A stretch of 64,000 bases of DNA from Pelagibius sp040217155 (GTDB lineage Bacteria > Pseudomonadota > Alphaproteobacteria > Kiloniellales > Kiloniellaceae), in the NCBI GenBank assembly GCA_040217155.1, contig JAVJNS010000028.1, positions 62,001-126,000 on the forward strand, read 5' to 3'. Below the pieces are notes generated by a model, which worked only from the letters and a program-made list of their open reading frames with translations, made no database searches and was not told the DNA's origin. Below, in pieces: positions 31,325-40,538 of this stretch; within the stretch, counting starts at the first letter, position 1; each line of letters opens with the position of its first letter. The position numbers were made by a program, and so were the translations under genes.

Positions 31325-32575
31325 ATGCAACCAAACGATAAAGAACCTGTAGTCGTCGTCGGGGCCGGCATCGTCGGCGTATGCTGCGCGCTATATCTGC
31401 TGCGCGACGGACATTCTGTCGTCATGGTCGACCGTGGGGCGCCGGGCGAGGGAACTTCCTTCGGCAATGGCTCCATCATCACTGAAGAGGCTGTGGTGCC
31501 GGTGCAGACACCGGGCGTGGCGCGCAAGGTTCCCGGCATGCTGGCCGATCCGCTCGGGCCGTTGGCGATCCGCTGGTCCTATCTGCCAAGGATTGCGCCC
31601 TGGCTGGTGCAGTTCGTACGCAACAGCAGCCCCGCGCGCGTCGAGGAAATTTCCATCGCCCTGGGGCGCTTGCTCGAAGGCTCGCTGAACGCCTATGACC
31701 CGCTGCTCGAGGCCGCCGGGATCCGCGATATGGTGAAGCGCTCCGGCTGGGTTTCGGTTTACGAAACCGAAGCCGGCTTCAAGCGCTATGAACCGCTGCT
31801 GGAACTGCAAAGGCGCCGCGGCGTGAACTTCGAGATTCTCCCGGCGGAGGAACTACGGCAGCTCGAACCCGGTCTGGCGCTGGTCTTCTGTCGCGGCGTA
31901 TTTTATCCGGACGTGGCGCACACGGTGAATAACTTCCGCTTCGTCCAGGAACTCGCGGCGGCCTTTGTGCGGCTGGGAGGCGAAATTCGCCGCGGCGCCG
32001 TGGTCGGCTTCGACGAGAGCGAGGGCGCCGTTCGCTCGGTGCTGACGGAAGACGGCCCGATTGCCTGCAGTGGCGCCATCGTCGCCGCCGGCGCCTGGTC
32101 GAAATCGCTGACCGCCATGCTGGGCAGCCGGCCGCCGCTGGATACCGAACGCGGTTACCACCTGACCCTGCCGCATGCCGGCGACAAACTGCGCATGCCG
32201 GTCTATTCGACGGAGCGCGGTTTCGTCTGCACTCCGCTGGAGAATGGCCTCAGGGTGGCCGGCACGGTGGAACTCGGAGGTCTCGAAGCCGCGCCGGACT
32301 GGCGCCGCGCGGAAGTGCTCTACCAGAACGCCAGCCGCTGGTTCCCGGGCCTCGACCGCCGGGATGAGAGTCGCTGGATGGGGTACCGGCCCTCGATGCC
32401 CGATTCGGTTCCGGTCATCGGTCTGTCGCCCCGGCATCGGAATGCCTTTTTCGCCTTCGGACACGGGCATTGCGGCCTCAGTCTCGCGGCGCGCACCGGC
32501 GATCTCGTCTCGGCCCTTGTCGCCGGCCGCGATCCGGGTATAGACATGTCTCCTTACCGGGCCGACCGCTTCTGA
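31325..32575 (+). CDS. FAD-dependent D-amino-acid dehydrogenase-like oxidoreductase
   Basis: This 416-residue protein belongs to the DAO/DadA family. The FAD-binding motif is VVVVGAGIVGVCCALYLLRDGH with a following acidic residue (VDRG), then GTSFGNGSI. C-terminal motifs are GYRPSMPDSVPVIG and GHGHCGLSLAARTGDL. Members oxidise D-amino acids or N-methyl amino acids and feed electrons to the membrane chain; the substrate is not readable from sequence. It lies between recO and parC on the same strand but has its own gaps, so co-regulation is uncertain. Confidence 0.85.
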   Translation: MQPNDKEPVVVVGAGIVGVCCALYLLRDGHSVVMVDRGAPGEGTSFGNGSIITEEAVVPVQTPGVARKVPGMLADPLGPLAIRWSYLPRIAPWLVQFVRNSSPARVEEISIALGRLLEGSLNAYDPLLEAAGIRDMVKRSGWVSVYETEAGFKRYEPLLELQRRRGVNFEILPAEELRQLEPGLALVFCRGVFYPDVAHTVNNFRFVQELAAAFVRLGGEIRRGAVVGFDESEGAVRSVLTEDGPIACSGAIVAAGAWSKSLTAMLGSRPPLDTERGYHLTLPHAGDKLRMPVYSTERGFVCTPLENGLRVAGTVELGGLEAAPDWRRAEVLYQNASRWFPGLDRRDESRWMGYRPSMPDSVPVIGLSPRHRNAFFAFGHGHCGLSLAARTGDLVSALVAGRDPGIDMSPYRADRF

Positions 32576-32663
32576 AAACCCAGGCCGTCCGGGCAATCTG
32601 TTGCGTACAATGAGACGATGACTACTATATTTGGTGGTCTTATCTGGAGTCGTGAACGAAGAT

Positions 32664-34886
32664 ATGAGCGCTTCGCCAAACGGTGAAATTCGCGATGTGA
32701 AGCTCTCCGACGCCCTGTCGGAGCGCTACCTCTCCTACGCCCTCTCGACCATCATGGCGCGCTCCCTGCCCGACGTGCGAGATGGTCTGAAGCCGGTTCA
32801 CCGGCGCCTCCTCTTCGCCATGCGGCAACTGCGCCTGGACCCAAGTTCGGGCTTCAAGAAGTCCGCGCGGGTGGTCGGCGATGTCATCGGTAAATTCCAC
32901 CCCCACGGCGACCAGGCGATTTATGACGCACTGGTCCGACTGGCCCAGGATTTCTCCCTGCGCTTTCCGCTGATCGACGGGCAGGGCAATTTCGGCAACA
33001 TCGACGGCGATAACGCCGCGGCCATGCGCTATACCGAGGCGCGGCTGACTCAGGTCGCCGCCGTCATGCTGGAGGGGATCGACGAGGACGCCGTCGATTT
33101 CCGCCCGACCTATGACGGCGAGGCCGACGAGCCGGTGGTCTTGCCGGCTGGGTTTCCGAATCTGCTGGCCAATGGCGCCCAGGGCATTGCGGTCGGCATG
33201 GCGACGTCGATACCTCCCCACAATGTCGGTGAGATCTGCGACGCGCTGCTGCATGTCATCAAGGCGCCGAACGCTACCATCGACAAGCTGGCCGAGATGA
33301 TGCCCGGTCCCGACTTTCCCACTGGCGGGGTACTGGTCGAGGCACGCGCGAGCATCGTCGAGTCCTACAAGGTGGGCAAGGGCTCCTTCCGGCTGCGGGC
33401 GCGCTGGGAAGTCGAGAAGATCAAGGGCGGCGGCTATCAGGTCGTCGTCACCGAAATTCCTTTCCAGGTGCAGAAGTCGCGGCTGATCGAGAAGATCGCC
33501 GAACTGCTGATGGCCAAGAAACTGGCCATGCTGGCCGATGTGCGCGACGAGTCGACGGACGAAGTGCGCCTGGTGCTGGAACCGAAAAGCCGCAACGTCG
33601 ATCCGGAAGTCTTGATGGAGTCGCTGTTTCGGCAGACCGATCTGGAAAACCGGATCAGCCTCAACATGAACGTGTTGGATGCCGAGAACACGCCGCGCGT
33701 CATGAACCTGCGCGAAGTCCTGCGCGCTTTCCTCGATCATCGCCACGAGGTTTTGAAACGCCGCACCAGTCACCGGCTCGACAAGATCGCGCACCGCCTG
33801 GAGGTGCTTGACGGTTATCTCGTCGCCTATCTGAACATCGACGAGGTCATCCGTATCATCCGTGAGGAGGATGACCCCAAGGCCCGGATGATGAAACGCT
33901 GGAAGCTGACCGATGTGCAGGCGGAAGCGATTCTCAACATGCGTCTGCGGGCGTTGCGGAAGCTGGAAGAGGTCACCATCCGTGAAGAGCATTCTGCCCT
34001 TTCCAAGGAGCAGAAGGAACTCAAGCAGCTGATGAAGAACGAAAGCCGCCGCTGGGCGGTGGTCGCCGATCAGGTGAAGGAGATCAAAGCTCAATTCGGT
34101 TCCAGAACGGAACTGGGCAGGCGCCGTACCGAGATCGGCGCGCCGCCGCTGGACGTGGTAATCCCGCTGGAAGCCGTGGTGGAACGCGAGCCGGTGACCG
34201 TGCTGTGTTCTTCCAAGGGCTGGATCCGGGCCCTGAAAGGCCATCAGGAGGACACCTCGGACGCCAAGTACAAGGAGGGCGACCGGGAGCTCTTTGCCGT
34301 GCTGGCCCAGACCACCGACAAACTTCTGGTCTTCGCCACCAACGGCCGCTTCTACACGCTGGGCGTCGACAAGCTGCCCGGCGGCCGTGGCTTCGGCGAG
34401 CCGCTGCGCCTGATGACCGGATTGCCCAACGACCAGGACATCGTCTCCCTGATGGTCCACGAGCCCGGCCGCAGGCTGCTGGTCGCTTCCTCGGATGGCC
34501 GCGGCTTCGTGGTGCCCGAAGACGAAGTCATCGCCCAAACCAAGAACGGCAAGCAGGTTCTCAATCCCGGCCAGGGGGTCGAGGCCGCCGTCTGCCGGCC
34601 GGTTGACGGAGACTACGTCGCCGTGGTCGGCGAGAACCGCAAGTTGCTGCTGTTTCCTCTAGCCGAGGTGCCGGAGATGACCCGGGGCCGGGGCGTCATT
34701 CTGCAGAAGTACAAGGATGGCGGGCTGTCCGATGCCAAGACCTTCAATCGCAAGGCAGGGCTGACCTGGGCCGCGGGCGCCGGACGGGTACGGACCGAGA
34801 CCGATCTGCGGGCCTGGCTCGGCAAGCGCGCCCAGGCAGGTCGTTTGCCGCCAAACGGTTTTCCCAGATCCACCAAGTTTGGTTGA
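32664..34886 (+). CDS. parC: DNA topoisomerase IV subunit A
   Basis: This 740-residue protein has its catalytic tyrosine Y123 in MRYTEARLT. The block GQGNFGNIDGDNAAAM is typical of ParC in alphaproteobacteria rather than GyrA. In the quinolone-resistance region (GKFHPHGDQAIYDA), Gln replaces the Ser found in Escherichia coli ParC and Asp the Glu, which is probably natural variation. The C-terminal part carries degenerate beta-pinwheel blades. The start is uncertain: ATG 32664 is chosen, with GTG 32652 in frame only 2 bases after GGAG. Confidence 0.93.
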   Translation: MSASPNGEIRDVKLSDALSERYLSYALSTIMARSLPDVRDGLKPVHRRLLFAMRQLRLDPSSGFKKSARVVGDVIGKFHPHGDQAIYDALVRLAQDFSLRFPLIDGQGNFGNIDGDNAAAMRYTEARLTQVAAVMLEGIDEDAVDFRPTYDGEADEPVVLPAGFPNLLANGAQGIAVGMATSIPPHNVGEICDALLHVIKAPNATIDKLAEMMPGPDFPTGGVLVEARASIVESYKVGKGSFRLRARWEVEKIKGGGYQVVVTEIPFQVQKSRLIEKIAELLMAKKLAMLADVRDESTDEVRLVLEPKSRNVDPEVLMESLFRQTDLENRISLNMNVLDAENTPRVMNLREVLRAFLDHRHEVLKRRTSHRLDKIAHRLEVLDGYLVAYLNIDEVIRIIREEDDPKARMMKRWKLTDVQAEAILNMRLRALRKLEEVTIREEHSALSKEQKELKQLMKNESRRWAVVADQVKEIKAQFGSRTELGRRRTEIGAPPLDVVIPLEAVVEREPVTVLCSSKGWIRALKGHQEDTSDAKYKEGDRELFAVLAQTTDKLLVFATNGRFYTLGVDKLPGGRGFGEPLRLMTGLPNDQDIVSLMVHEPGRRLLVASSDGRGFVVPEDEVIAQTKNGKQVLNPGQGVEAAVCRPVDGDYVAVVGENRKLLLFPLAEVPEMTRGRGVILQKYKDGGLSDAKTFNRKAGLTWAAGAGRVRTETDLRAWLGKRAQAGRLPPNGFPRSTKFG

Positions 34887-35140
34887 TTTTTGGGCAATTC
34901 ATCGTTGTCGCAGGCCGTTCCGCGGCCTATAAGCGCGGTCTACAAAGAAACCCAAGAAGCTTTCGAACAGGTGCTGGGGGAGACGGCCGGTGTGCCGGAG
35001 CGATCCGCAAACAGTTGAGATTCCGTCGAGTGTCGTGACTGCCACCGATTGATAGTGGTTCCTGAAACCCAGGGACAGCCGGTCGGTGTGGGCCATGGCG
35101 GCCGTTCGGTTGGATTCCACAGTGGGACTTTGACATCAGA

Positions 35141-35686
35141 GTGAACGGGCTGATCGCCTTTGTGAACCTAGTGGACCGGCTGAACGAACAGGTCGGCCGC
35201 GGCGTCGCGTGGATGACGCTGATGATGGTCCTGATCACCTTCGTCGTCGTGATTCTGCGCTATGTCTATGCCATCGGCTGGGTCTGGCTGCAGGAATCCT
35301 ATGTCTGGCTGCACGGCATCGTCTTTATGCTGGGCGCGGGCTATACCCTGCTGCACAACGGTCACGTAAGAGTGGATATTTTCTACCGGCCCAACAGCGT
35401 CCGCTACAAGGCCATCGTCGATCTCGTCGGATCCTTGGTTCTGCTCCTGCCGTTGGTCGCCGTCGTGTTCTTTGTCAGCTACGACTTCGTGCTGGATTCC
35501 TGGCTCCGGCTGGAGGAATCCCGTGAAGCCGGCGGCCTGCCGGCCTTGTTCGTGCTGAAGACCGTGATTGTCCTGTTCTGCCTGTTGATCGGCCTTCAGG
35601 GCCTGTCGCTGATGGCGCGAAGCTTTCTGGTTCTGGCCGGCCACCCGGAATTCCAGCCGGCAGAAGAAGAAACCGGACCGATTTAG
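35141..35686 (+). CDS. TRAP transporter small membrane subunit (DctQ type)
   Basis: This 181-residue protein has four membrane segments and the DctQ-family motif HGIVFMLGAGYTLLHNGHVRVDIFY. With the adjacent large subunit it forms the sodium- or proton-coupled channel for substrates delivered by a periplasmic binding protein. The start is GTG at 35141 with a weak ribosome site; 254 bases separate it from parC. The binding protein gene at 37408 is on the opposite strand. Confidence 0.92.
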   Translation: MNGLIAFVNLVDRLNEQVGRGVAWMTLMMVLITFVVVILRYVYAIGWVWLQESYVWLHGIVFMLGAGYTLLHNGHVRVDIFYRPNSVRYKAIVDLVGSLVLLLPLVAVVFFVSYDFVLDSWLRLEESREAGGLPALFVLKTVIVLFCLLIGLQGLSLMARSFLVLAGHPEFQPAEEETGPI

Positions 35687-35688
35687 CC

Positions 35689-37272
35689 ATGGACCCGTCT
35701 CAGATCGGCGAAATCGTCTCTCTCGTCATGTTCGCGACGGCCTGCGGTGTCCTGCTGCTGGGCTTTCCGGTCGCCTTCACGCTGGGCGGCGTGGCATTGC
35801 TGTTCGCCTTCGTCGGCCTTGCCGCCGGAATCTTCGACGTTCGCCTCCTGGGGGCCCTGGCGTCGCGCTATTTTGGCGTCATGTCGAACGAACTGCTGGT
35901 GGCGGTGCCGCTCTTCGTCTTCATGGGCGTCATGCTGGAGCGGTCCAAGATCGCCGAGGAACTCCTCGCGACCATGGGTTTCCTGTTCGGCAAGCTGCGC
36001 GGCGGCCTCGGCCTCTCGGTGATCTTCGTCGGCATGCTGCTGGCGGCCTCGACCGGTATTGTCGGCGCCACCGTGGTGACCATGGGTCTGCTGTCGCTGC
36101 CGGCCATGCTGAAAGCCGGCTACGACCCGAAGATCGCCTGCGGCACGATCTGCGCTTCCGGCACCCTGGGCCAGATCATTCCGCCGTCGATCGTATTGGT
36201 TCTATTGGGGGACATCCTGCAGGGCGCCAATACCTCTGCACAGCTGGCGCTCGGCAACTTCGCGCCGGACCCCGTCTCGGTGATCGACCTCTTCGCCGGT
36301 TCCTTCCTGCCGGGCATGATGCTGGTCGGCCTCTATATGCTGTGGATCCTCTTCAGCGCCTGGCGGAAGCCGGAATCCTGTCCGCCGGTCGAGCGCCTCG
36401 AGAGCGACACCGAGGGACTCGGTGCAAAGGCGCTGCGCGTGTTGCTGCCGCCGGGCGGCTTGATCGTACTGGTTCTGGGGTCGATCCTGATCGGCGTGGC
36501 GACGCCGACAGAGGCGGCGGCCATCGGCTGTATCGGTGCGCTGCTGCTGGCCGGCCGCGCCGTCACCGAGGGCAAAGGTCAGGCCTGGCCGGTCTATGTG
36601 GCAGCGGGCTGCATGGTCGCCCTGGTGCCGCTGGTTTCGATCTTCGATCTGCGCATGCAGCGCGACGTGGTGCCCTTTGCCGATCTGGCCGCAGCGGTGG
36701 TTGCCGGCCTTTGCATTCTGGCAATGTTCGTGGGCGTATGGATTTCGTTGAAGCGTGTCTACCGGAGCGGAATCCTGGTCGAAGTGATGCGCGCCACGAC
36801 AAAGATCTCGGCAATGGTCTTCGTGATCCTGCTGGGGGCGTCGGTCTTCTCGCTGGTGTTCCGAGGCCTCGGCGGCGACAAGATCGTTGCCGATGTGCTC
36901 GAGTCCATGCCGGGCGGCGCCTTTGGCGCGATGTTCGTGGTGATGGCCCTGATGTTCGTAATGGGCTTCTTCCTGGACTTCATCGAGATCGTTTTCGTCG
37001 TGGTGCCGATCGTCGGGCCGGTCCTCTTGACCATGGGGCTCGATCCCATCTGGCTCGGCGTCATGATCGCCGTGAACCTGCAGACTTCCTTCCTCACACC
37101 GCCCTTCGGCTTCGCCTTGTTCTATCTGCGAGGAGTCGCGCCGCCCAGCGTCACGACGATGGACATCTACCGCGGCATCATGCCCTTCGTGCTGATCCAA
37201 ATCCTCGGACTGGCGCTGATCGCCACATTCCCGGCTCTCGCGACCTATCTGCCGAGCGTACTTTTCAAATAG
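35689..37272 (+). CDS. TRAP transporter large membrane subunit (DctM type)
   Basis: This 527-residue protein is about 100 residues longer than common DctM proteins, with extra hydrophobic segments in the middle (about 240-370), as in the TakM-type branch. Family motifs include GVMLERSKIAEELL, ICASGTLGQIIPPSIVLV and NLQTSFLTPPFGFALFYLRG. It carries the substrate path. It starts 2 bases after the small subunit stop and ends at a bidirectional terminator. Confidence 0.93.
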   Translation: MDPSQIGEIVSLVMFATACGVLLLGFPVAFTLGGVALLFAFVGLAAGIFDVRLLGALASRYFGVMSNELLVAVPLFVFMGVMLERSKIAEELLATMGFLFGKLRGGLGLSVIFVGMLLAASTGIVGATVVTMGLLSLPAMLKAGYDPKIACGTICASGTLGQIIPPSIVLVLLGDILQGANTSAQLALGNFAPDPVSVIDLFAGSFLPGMMLVGLYMLWILFSAWRKPESCPPVERLESDTEGLGAKALRVLLPPGGLIVLVLGSILIGVATPTEAAAIGCIGALLLAGRAVTEGKGQAWPVYVAAGCMVALVPLVSIFDLRMQRDVVPFADLAAAVVAGLCILAMFVGVWISLKRVYRSGILVEVMRATTKISAMVFVILLGASVFSLVFRGLGGDKIVADVLESMPGGAFGAMFVVMALMFVMGFFLDFIEIVFVVVPIVGPVLLTMGLDPIWLGVMIAVNLQTSFLTPPFGFALFYLRGVAPPSVTTMDIYRGIMPFVLIQILGLALIATFPALATYLPSVLFK

Positions 37273-37327
37273 ACATATCCGTCCGGTGCCGCTTTGAGAG
37301 CGGAGCGAAAATTCCAATCAGGACTTG

Positions 37328-37367
37328 AAAAAAGGCCGGCGGGGTTGCTCCCGCCGGCCGCTTTTTT
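37328..37367. terminator. Bidirectional intrinsic terminator
   Basis: GGCCGGCGGG (37334-37343) and CCCGCCGGCC (37350-37359) form a perfect 10-bp stem with a 6-base loop. A-run 37328-37333 and T-run 37362-37367 flank it, so it can end transcription from both the TRAP membrane genes and the convergent binding-protein gene. Confidence 0.92.
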
Positions 37368-37407
37368 GTGTCCGCCGTCAGGGCGAAGAAGGTGAGACAG
37401 CGTGAGC

Positions 37408-38514
37408 CTACTCGACCCATTTAAAGGGCAGACCGCGGGCGTTGTAAAAGGCCTGCTCCGAGACCTTCGCGTAGGCGATCGCCTGCTTGCGGAAGGTGAT
37501 TATGGAATCCATCACCTCACGGCTCAGCGGATCGCCAGCCGCCAGTTCGCCGATGACCTGACCCGAGAGAGCGCCGAGAGAATTCAAAACCTCATCCGGG
37601 AACTTCTTCAAGATGACGCCGTGCTCGCTGACCAGGGTGTTGAGCGCGCCGTTGTTCTTCGCGACGAACTCGTTCAGCACATAGCCGTTGGCGAAGGCAT
37701 TGGCGGCCGCGACGACGGCCTTGAGGTCGTCGGACAGCTTTTCCCAGGCCTGCAGGCTGATGAAGTTGTCGAGCAGCGTGGCCGGCTCGTGCCAGCCCGG
37801 GTAGTAGTAGAACTTGGCCGACTTGTAGAGGCCGAAGGCCAGGTCGTTGTAGGGACCGACCCATTCGGTGGCATCGATCGCGCCCGACTGCAGGGCCGGC
37901 GGAATTTCGCCACCGGGCAGATTCACCACGTTGCCGCCAGCCGCCTTGACGACTTCGCCGCCGAGACCGGGAATGCGCATCTTCAGGCCCTTGTAGTCCT
38001 CCAGAGAATTGATTTCCTTGTTAAACCAGCCGCCGGCCTGCACGCCGGTGTTGCCCGAGGCGAAGAACTTGCAGCCGAGTTCGCGATAAACCTTGTCGGC
38101 AACCTCCTGGCCGCCGCCGAATTGAATCCAGGCGTTCTGCTCTTGGGCATTGAGCCCGAAGGGAATGGACGCGATGAACTGGCTGGCCGCAACCTTGCCT
38201 TTCCAGTAGTAGGGCGCGCCGTGGCCCATTTCGATGGTTCCGCTGGAGACGGCATCCATGGTCTCGAAAGCCGGGACGATTTCACCGCCGCCAAAAACCT
38301 CGACGGTCAGCTTGCCGCCGGAAGCCGCGCCGATGTACTCGGCGAGCTTGTTCGCGCCGGTACCGAGGCCCGGAAAATTCTTCGGCCAGGTCGTCTGCAT
38401 GCGCCACTTCATGAGGCCCTGCGAAATGGCCGGCGCGGGGAAGCTCGAGGCAGCGATCGCCCCGGTGGCCGCGGCGGTGGTCGCTGCCCGCTTGATAAAT
38501 TGGCGACGTTTCAT
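37408..38514 (-). CDS. TRAP transporter substrate-binding protein (TakP-like), Tat-exported
   Basis: In this 368-residue protein the N-terminus MKRRQFIKRAATTAAATGAI is a twin-arginine signal. GGGGAGG lies about 7 bases before the ATG at 38514, which excludes the longer frame. Mature motifs MQTTWPKNFPGLGTGANKLA, FGLNAQEQNAWIQFGGGQE and GAIDATEWVGPYNDLAFGLY match the TakP branch, which binds 2-oxo acids or related carboxylates. The exact ligand is not established. It is convergent with the dctQM-type genes, and the three should form one transporter. Confidence 0.92.
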   Translation of the reverse strand: MKRRQFIKRAATTAAATGAIAASSFPAPAISQGLMKWRMQTTWPKNFPGLGTGANKLAEYIGAASGGKLTVEVFGGGEIVPAFETMDAVSSGTIEMGHGAPYYWKGKVAASQFIASIPFGLNAQEQNAWIQFGGGQEVADKVYRELGCKFFASGNTGVQAGGWFNKEINSLEDYKGLKMRIPGLGGEVVKAAGGNVVNLPGGEIPPALQSGAIDATEWVGPYNDLAFGLYKSAKFYYYPGWHEPATLLDNFISLQAWEKLSDDLKAVVAAANAFANGYVLNEFVAKNNGALNTLVSEHGVILKKFPDEVLNSLGALSGQVIGELAAGDPLSREVMDSIITFRKQAIAYAKVSEQAFYNARGLPFKWVE

Positions 38515-38672
38515 TCTTATCCTCCCCGATGTGGTCACTGTTAGTTGCCTTGATTGATGTCCGGGCCGCAGAGACTGTCCCCAAATCCGAGTGTTCATGG
38601 TGACCCAAAAACACCTGTCAGCATAGGTGCCCGCCGGCTCCCGCGCAACTGAGGCGGTCAATCGGCGCGGTG

Positions 38673-39464
38673 CTATTGCGGCGCCGATCCGGCCTGGGGC
38701 GCCTGGTTGCCGGAGAGCCGTTGCCACCCTTGAGGTCCGAAACCCTCGAGCGGTTGGAAGCGCGTCTTGTAGGCCATCTTCCGACTGCGATCGATCCAGT
38801 AACCCAGATAGACATGCGCGGCGGTTTCGCGCGTGGCGGCTTCGATGAGCCAGAGAACCACATAGGTTCCCAGCGAGCGGCGCGTCTGGCCCGGTTCGAA
38901 GAAGCTGTAGACCGCCGAAGGACCGTCCGCCAGCCAGTCGAGCAGGCAGACGGCGATCAACTCGCCTTCGGTTGTCCGGAACTCGCCGATGCGCGTATCG
39001 ATGTCGCTGGATTCAACCATAGAGAGATATTCTTTTTCTGACATTCCCGCCATCTCGCCGTCGCCGTGGCGCGATTGGATGTAGCGGCGAAAGAGGGCGA
39101 ACTGCTCGTCGGTGGCCCGGCCGGGAGTCATGCGGACGGTCAGGTCCTCGTTGGCCCGAATGATTCGACGCAGGGATTTGCCGGGCTTGAACGCATCGAC
39201 CACCACGCGGACCGGCACACAGGCATTGCACTGATAGCAAGCCGGGCGGTAGGCGAAGCGGTGGCTGCGGCGAAACCCGGCCTGGCTGAGGGTGTCATAG
39301 GCGCTCTGGGCCTGCGGACCACTGGTTTCGGTCAGCAATTTGGTTTCCAGGCGGCCGGGGAGATAGGGGCAGGGGTTCGGCTCAAGAACGTAGTAGTTCC
39401 GAAGCGGCCCGAATGCCGGGGGCTCCGCCGATTGCAGTCTATCGGTGCTGCGTTCTGGTCTCAT
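38673..39464 (-). CDS. bpt: Aspartate/glutamate leucyltransferase
   Basis: This 263-residue N-end-rule enzyme adds Leu from Leu-tRNA to proteins with N-terminal Asp or Glu, marking them for ClpSAP. Conserved features are NPCPYLPGRLE at the N-terminus, the Cys cluster ACYQCNACVPVRV, and LGYWIDRSRKMAYKTRFQP at the C-terminus. Bacterial members are either Bpt or arginyl-transferase Ate; length and N-terminus favour Bpt. It stands alone on the minus strand. Confidence 0.9.
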   Translation of the reverse strand: MRPERSTDRLQSAEPPAFGPLRNYYVLEPNPCPYLPGRLETKLLTETSGPQAQSAYDTLSQAGFRRSHRFAYRPACYQCNACVPVRVVVDAFKPGKSLRRIIRANEDLTVRMTPGRATDEQFALFRRYIQSRHGDGEMAGMSEKEYLSMVESSDIDTRIGEFRTTEGELIAVCLLDWLADGPSAVYSFFEPGQTRRSLGTYVVLWLIEAATRETAAHVYLGYWIDRSRKMAYKTRFQPLEGFGPQGWQRLSGNQAPQAGSAPQ

Positions 39465-39539
39465 GGCGGTAATCTGCGTCGCCCGCGCCCTGGCGTCCAG
39501 TCTCTCTGCTTCAAAAATTTGGCGGCCGGCAGCGTGACG

Positions 39540-40538
39540 TCATTGGCCGAGCGGGACCGGCTCAGCCAAGGGCGCCTCGTCTTCCAGGGCGGGATAGCCG
39601 AAATAGGCGGCGCCCAGTTCGCCGTGGATACGGCTGAGCTTAAGCTGAATCCAGTCGATGAACTCATGCATGCCCTTGTCGATGACCTGGTCGATTTCGA
39701 CGTCGTCGAGGACCGAGCACAGTTCATCCAACTCTTCCTGGGCCTTGGATCCGCCGCTCAGCCGATGGCTGGAGCGCAGTTGATTCATGCGATCGGAAAT
39801 GTCGCGTATGCAGGCCCGGACAGACCGTGGAAAGCGGCTGTGGAACAGCAGGAAACCGGAGACGTCGGCCTGGGTCATGCCGCTGGGTTGCACCCTTCGG
39901 AAAGCGTGATAGCCGGCTGCGGAACGGAGAACGGCGTTCCATTGACTGACGTCGAGCGGCGAGCCGACGGCTTCAACCCTGGGCAGAAGAAGGTGGTACT
40001 TGACGTCGAGCAGGCGTGTTGTCTGATCGGCGCGCTCGATGCTGCGACCGATCTGATAGAAGAACCAGCTTTCGTCCCGGTAAAAAGTCCCCTCGGTAAT
40101 GCCGGTGTGCGTTTGGCAGGCTTCCTTCACATGGCTGCAGAAACGCGTCAGGCGCGGTTCGCTCAAATCGTCCCGCGGCATGGACTTGAGCTTGTTCGAG
40201 AACATGTTGAGCTGGATCCACATCTCCGTCGAGATCAGCGGGCGCAGCGTCCGTGCATTGCCGCGCGCCAGGTTGATGGCGGAAATAATGGAACTGAAGT
40301 TGCGCTGATCCAAGGTGTAGAAGTAGATCACGGCGTCGGCGTCGGCCTCGTCATGCTCTTCAAGGAACCGTTCTTCGTCCTCATAGAGCTCCAGGATGGA
40401 GCGCCAGTTCTGCCAGCCGCGGCTGTCGCGGCTGAAGGTTTCGTTGACGTCGAGAATGCGCGCCAGATTTTCAGCGCGCTCGACGTAGCGGGCCAGCCAG
40501 TAGATCGACTCGGCGTAGCGTGAGAGCAGCCTATTCAA
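39540..40538 (-). CDS. Alpha-E domain protein (DUF403)
   Basis: This 332-residue all-helical protein opens with LLSRYAESIYWLARYVERAENLARIL, the alpha-E family signature, and has FYQIGRSIERADQTTRLLDVKYHLLLP in the centre. The family almost always travels with the circularly permuted ATP-grasp protein, here encoded upstream with an 8-base overlap, and often with a transglutaminase-like protein, which is missing here. A peptide-modifying role has been predicted for the set; no reaction is known. Confidence 0.92.
   Translation of the reverse strand: MNRLLSRYAESIYWLARYVERAENLARILDVNETFSRDSRGWQNWRSILELYEDEERFLEEHDEADADAVIYFYTLDQRNFSSIISAINLARGNARTLRPLISTEMWIQLNMFSNKLKSMPRDDLSEPRLTRFCSHVKEACQTHTGITEGTFYRDESWFFYQIGRSIERADQTTRLLDVKYHLLLPRVEAVGSPLDVSQWNAVLRSAAGYHAFRRVQPSGMTQADVSGFLLFHSRFPRSVRACIRDISDRMNQLRSSHRLSGGSKAQEELDELCSVLDDVEIDQVIDKGMHEFIDWIQLKLSRIHGELGAAYFGYPALEDEAPLAEPVPLGQ

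Noticed and set aside
32640..34538. Open frame of about 632 codons antisense to parC
   Set aside because: The sense strand is an intact topoisomerase IV subunit. The antisense frame is a codon-bias artefact.
37402..38544. Open frame of about 380 codons antisense to the Tat-exported binding protein
   Set aside because: The sense frame has a signal peptide, ribosome site and TRAP motifs. The antisense frame has none.
39066..40523. Open frame of about 485 codons antisense to the alpha-E gene
   Set aside because: It is a shadow of a clear DUF403 gene and runs across the gene boundary into bpt. No domain pattern is seen.
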